The notes below the pieces were generated by a model that did not search any database, had not been told where the DNA came from, and worked only from the letters and a program-made list of their open reading frames with translations. Shown piece after piece: positions 23,733-26,344 of a stretch of DNA of 26,344 nucleotides; position 1 is the first letter of the stretch; every line of letters begins with the position of its first letter. The position numbers were made by a program, and so were the translations under genes. This stretch comes from Rhizobium sp. (GTDB lineage: Bacteria; Pseudomonadota; Alphaproteobacteria; Rhizobiales; Rhizobiaceae), in NCBI GenBank assembly GCA_003501385.1, contig DNPN01000079.1, forward strand, positions 1 through 26,344. The letters run 5' to 3'.

Positions 23733-24539
23733 GTGAGCAAAGCATCAGACGTTCGGTCAATAAGCTTTATTGATGCCTTAAGGAAAAAACGCAATGTCAT
23801 GACGGCCGTCATTTTGCGCGATATGCGCACCCGGTTTTTTAATCATGGCCTCGGCTTTTTGATTGTGGCCCTTTGGCCTTTGGCGCATATGATCATGCTT
23901 TTGATGATCTACACGTTGTCAGGAAGGCCAGCACCCTTTGGAGATAACATCAGGATTTTTTTCGCAACTGGGCTCATCCCAAGTTTGGCGTTTATGTATA
24001 TCTCTCGCTTCATGTCGCTTTCACTCATTTTAAATCGACCAATGATGGCTTTTCCGTCAGTCACCGTGGTTGATATTATGTTTGCGAGAGCCTTTCTTGA
24101 GATCACCGCCGCATTTATGACGTTAGTATTTTTTCTTATCATTCTGTTTGCACTGGGTGATGATCCAGTTCCTTATGATATAGAGCAAGCCGTATACGCC
24201 TATCTTGCGACATTATTGTTGGCAGTTGGGGTTGGAACACTCGCCGGTGTACTGGTCATGTTTTTTCATTTTTTCGTAACCATCTATGCACTTGCGATGA
24301 TTTTAGTTTATATTCTCTCAGGCGTCCTCTTTCTTGCATCGTCCATGCCTGCACCCATTGCTTACGCCCTCTCATGGAACCCCGTTCTTCAATGTGTCGA
24401 GTGGATGCGCACGGCCTATTATCCAACCTACAGTGATAAACTTTTGGACAAGACATATGTCATAGGCTACGGCCTCACAGCATTGTGCTTAGGATTACTA
24501 CTAGAGCGTGTTTTGCGCTGGAAAATGCTGGAAGGCTGA
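23733..24539 (+). CDS. kpsM: KpsM-like capsule polysaccharide ABC transporter permease
   Basis: A 268-residue ABC-2 type permease with about six transmembrane segments. The N-terminal cytoplasmic part contains VILRDMRTRFFNHGLGFLIVALWPL, the typical start of KpsM/Wzm-type permeases. The C-terminal part has SWNPVLQCVEWMRTAYYPTY before the last helix, also typical. It forms the inner-membrane pore with KpsT. The start is GTG 23733 with GGAGAGG about ten bases upstream. Unlike E. coli, kpsM does not abut kpsT: the second kpsE and a glycosyltransferase gene lie between. Confidence 0.92.
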   Translation: MSKASDVRSISFIDALRKKRNVMTAVILRDMRTRFFNHGLGFLIVALWPLAHMIMLLMIYTLSGRPAPFGDNIRIFFATGLIPSLAFMYISRFMSLSLILNRPMMAFPSVTVVDIMFARAFLEITAAFMTLVFFLIILFALGDDPVPYDIEQAVYAYLATLLLAVGVGTLAGVLVMFFHFFVTIYALAMILVYILSGVLFLASSMPAPIAYALSWNPVLQCVEWMRTAYYPTYSDKLLDKTYVIGYGLTALCLGLLLERVLRWKMLEG

Positions 24540-24549
24540 ACGTTCAAGA

Positions 24550-26344
24550 ATGGCGCTACACTACACCCCAAACTCTGATCTGGAAGCCACATCAGACACC
24601 GCCGATACACTATGGAACAGCATCGGCGACGATCCGAATTTCGAAATCCGGTTCGGTTGTATTCGCAAGCCTTTCGTGGTCATCTTCCTGAAATCCGATC
24701 ACGAGAAAATCGATCCGCGGTTATACATCAACGCTGGCCGCGGTTATCGGGAGGGGGATAGTCGCGCTTTCGAACACGGCAACCGCTTTATATTCATTGC
24801 CAACGTCGGCAAATGTGGATTGATTAGATCACTGCGGGTCGATCCTGCGAGTTTTCCGTGTCGTTTTGATATTTCGATAAAGGCCTTCCCCAATCGCAAG
24901 GCGGTGGATATTGCCATCGCTGATCGAGTGCAATCGGACATGGATAACGCTTCAATCCACGATCTTGGACCGCTTCCGCGCTTTCGATTTTTTCTTCCTC
25001 GTCTTTCCCTCGGCCGATCTCAGCCTACAATCGATAAATTCATTGCAGCGCATTATGAACTTGGCAAAGCTGCGCCCACGCCAAACATCGCAAGCGATGG
25101 GTCACCTTGGCTCAGCATTGTTGTGCCTGTCTATAATGCACCCAAGCGGTACCTTAATGATCTGGTCAGTTCGTTTCTGGCACAAGATGTCGAGGGAGCC
25201 GAGTTGATCTTGAGCGATGATTGCTCACCATCTCCTGAGACACAAAGCTGGTACAAGAACACACGTAAGCATCACAACATCAAGATTTTACGCGCGACAA
25301 TAAATGGAGGAATTGCAGTCGCCACGAATGCGGGCATTGCTGCCGCGTCGGGCACATGGGTCACGTTTCTTGACCACGACGATCTTATCGCCCCCCATGC
25401 GTTGAAGTTAATCGCAACGACAATAGTCCAAAATCCTGAAGCGAAATTCATCTATTCAGATGAGGTCGTCGTCAATGACCAATTGAAGCCAAAAGGGCTC
25501 ATGCTGAAGCCAGCATATGACCCAATTCTGTTGTCAGGTGTGAACTACATCAACCACTTTTCAGTCTACAGGCGCGACCGTCTTACCGACATCGGTAATT
25601 TGCGCACTGGTTTTGATGGATCGCAAGACTATGACCTCGTTCTGCGCTACCTCGAAGATGTGCCTGAACAAGATATTCTTCATCTACCCTACCCTGCCTA
25701 TTGGTGGAGGAGAAATGGCAAAACCTATTCCAGCCAATTCATGGAGAAATCCACACTGGCTGCGAGAAAGGCAATAGCAGAGTCCTTCGCGCGCCAGGGT
25801 CATAACACCCATATAGAACCAGCGCTCACCGACACCCTACATCGTGTTGTGTTTGACGAGCATGATGGTGATGCTTGGCCAATGGTGTCCATCATTATTC
25901 CCAGCCGCGACAGCTACAAGCTGATTAGCCGTATCCTCAGCGACATTTTCGAAAAAACCGATTACCCGAATTTCGAAATCATCGTGATCGATAATGGAAC
26001 CTTAGACGAGCGAGTTCTCTCTCTCTATCAGGCGCTAGCTCACAAGAACGCCAACTTCTCTTATTACATCCAAACAGAAAGCTTTAATTTTTCCCGCGCC
26101 ATCAATCGTGGTATTTCCAAGGCAAGGGGAGAGCACTATCTCGTCTTGAACAATGATGTTGAAGTCATCGAGCCTTATTGGCTGAAAGAGATGGTTTCAT
26201 GCCTCCATTTCAAGGATGTGGGAATTGTCGGAGCAAAGCTGCTTTACCCCAATGGCAAGCTGCAACATGCCGGTGTCATTGCTGGGTTTGGTGGTTTGGC
26301 GGGGCACTGGTATCTGAACCAACCGAGCCATTACGGCGGGGCAA
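24550..26344 (+). CDS. Tandem two-domain GT2 glycosyltransferase (3' truncated)
   Basis: An open frame from ATG 24550 to the end of the window (598 codons), with no stop reached. About 185 residues at the N-terminus form a separate region with LYINAGRGYREGD and IRSLRVDPASFPCRFDIS, similar to the beta-rich accessory domain in large capsule and O-antigen transferases. The first GT-A domain begins PWLSIVVPVYN (186 on) with the metal-binding DHDD at 275-278. The second begins MVSIIIPSRDSYK and has EIIVIDNGT, FNFSRAINRG and NNDVEV (534-539). Two catalytic domains suggest transfer of two sugars, as in a repeat-unit or polymerising enzyme. It starts ten bases after kpsM in the same operon; no strong ribosome binding site is seen beyond a short AAG. 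Confidence 0.85.
   Translation, partial: MALHYTPNSDLEATSDTADTLWNSIGDDPNFEIRFGCIRKPFVVIFLKSDHEKIDPRLYINAGRGYREGDSRAFEHGNRFIFIANVGKCGLIRSLRVDPASFPCRFDISIKAFPNRKAVDIAIADRVQSDMDNASIHDLGPLPRFRFFLPRLSLGRSQPTIDKFIAAHYELGKAAPTPNIASDGSPWLSIVVPVYNAPKRYLNDLVSSFLAQDVEGAELILSDDCSPSPETQSWYKNTRKHHNIKILRATINGGIAVATNAGIAAASGTWVTFLDHDDLIAPHALKLIATTIVQNPEAKFIYSDEVVVNDQLKPKGLMLKPAYDPILLSGVNYINHFSVYRRDRLTDIGNLRTGFDGSQDYDLVLRYLEDVPEQDILHLPYPAYWWRRNGKTYSSQFMEKSTLAARKAIAESFARQGHNTHIEPALTDTLHRVVFDEHDGDAWPMVSIIIPSRDSYKLISRILSDIFEKTDYPNFEIIVIDNGTLDERVLSLYQALAHKNANFSYYIQTESFNFSRAINRGISKARGEHYLVLNNDVEVIEPYWLKEMVSCLHFKDVGIVGAKLLYPNGKLQHAGVIAGFGGLAGHWYLNQPSHYGGA

Noticed and set aside
1..26344. CRISPR arrays, tRNA or rRNA genes, insertion sequences
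   Set aside because: No regularly spaced repeats, tRNA-like cloverleaf, rRNA sequence or transposase coding region was seen by reading.

Overview
The window looks like part of an alphaproteobacterial chromosome, most likely Hyphomicrobiales (Rhizobiales). The basis is gene content: a giant multidomain fatty acid/polyketide synthase next to an alpha-oxoamine synthase and a KpsS-like protein, which recalls the rkp-1 K-antigen region of Sinorhizobium meliloti (rkpA, rkpG, rkpH, rkpJ). It is joined here to a group 2-type ABC capsule export operon (KpsE/KpsT/KpsM-like) and glycosyltransferases. The genus cannot be set from the sequence alone.

Layout. 1-694: the 3' end of an Nramp-related metal transporter. 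784-2076 (+): a KpsS/RkpJ-like capsule protein. 2142-3311 (-): a Rieske oxygenase, divergent from 3646-5052 (+), a cytochrome P450, which is followed at once by 5067-5942 (+), an LpxL/HtrB-type acyltransferase. 5948-7267 (-): an alpha-oxoamine synthase (RkpG-like) whose start codon overlaps the stop of 7264-14699 (-), an RkpA-like iterative type I synthase (KS-AT-DH-pseudoMT-ER-KR-ACP, no thioesterase). The synthase reading frame is broken once, inside the KS domain near 14007-14012. 14910-16085 (-): an outer-membrane polysaccharide export lipoprotein. After a 352-base divergent spacer containing two large dyads comes a long plus-strand run: SDR with a 3-ketodihydrosphingosine-reductase signature (RkpH-like), methyltransferase, unknown protein, KpsE, KpsT, a second KpsE, a glycosyltransferase, KpsM, and a two-domain GT2 glycosyltransferase cut by the window end.

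How the genes may work together. The export half is a conventional ABC-dependent capsule system: KpsM/KpsT pump, KpsE-type periplasmic proteins, OPX outer-membrane lipoprotein, and KpsS-like lipid-linker transferase. The biosynthetic half has the logic of sphingoid or sphinganine-analogue assembly. A reducing synthase without thioesterase makes an ACP-bound chain; a PLP alpha-oxoamine synthase could release it by decarboxylative condensation with an amino acid; a KDSR-like SDR could reduce the resulting ketone; a P450 and a Rieske protein could hydroxylate it; an acyltransferase could acylate it. I infer a dedicated amino-alcohol or sphingoid-like lipid, possibly the capsule anchor. This is the most interesting proposal in the window. 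If the KS frameshift is real in the cell, the pathway may be dead in this isolate.
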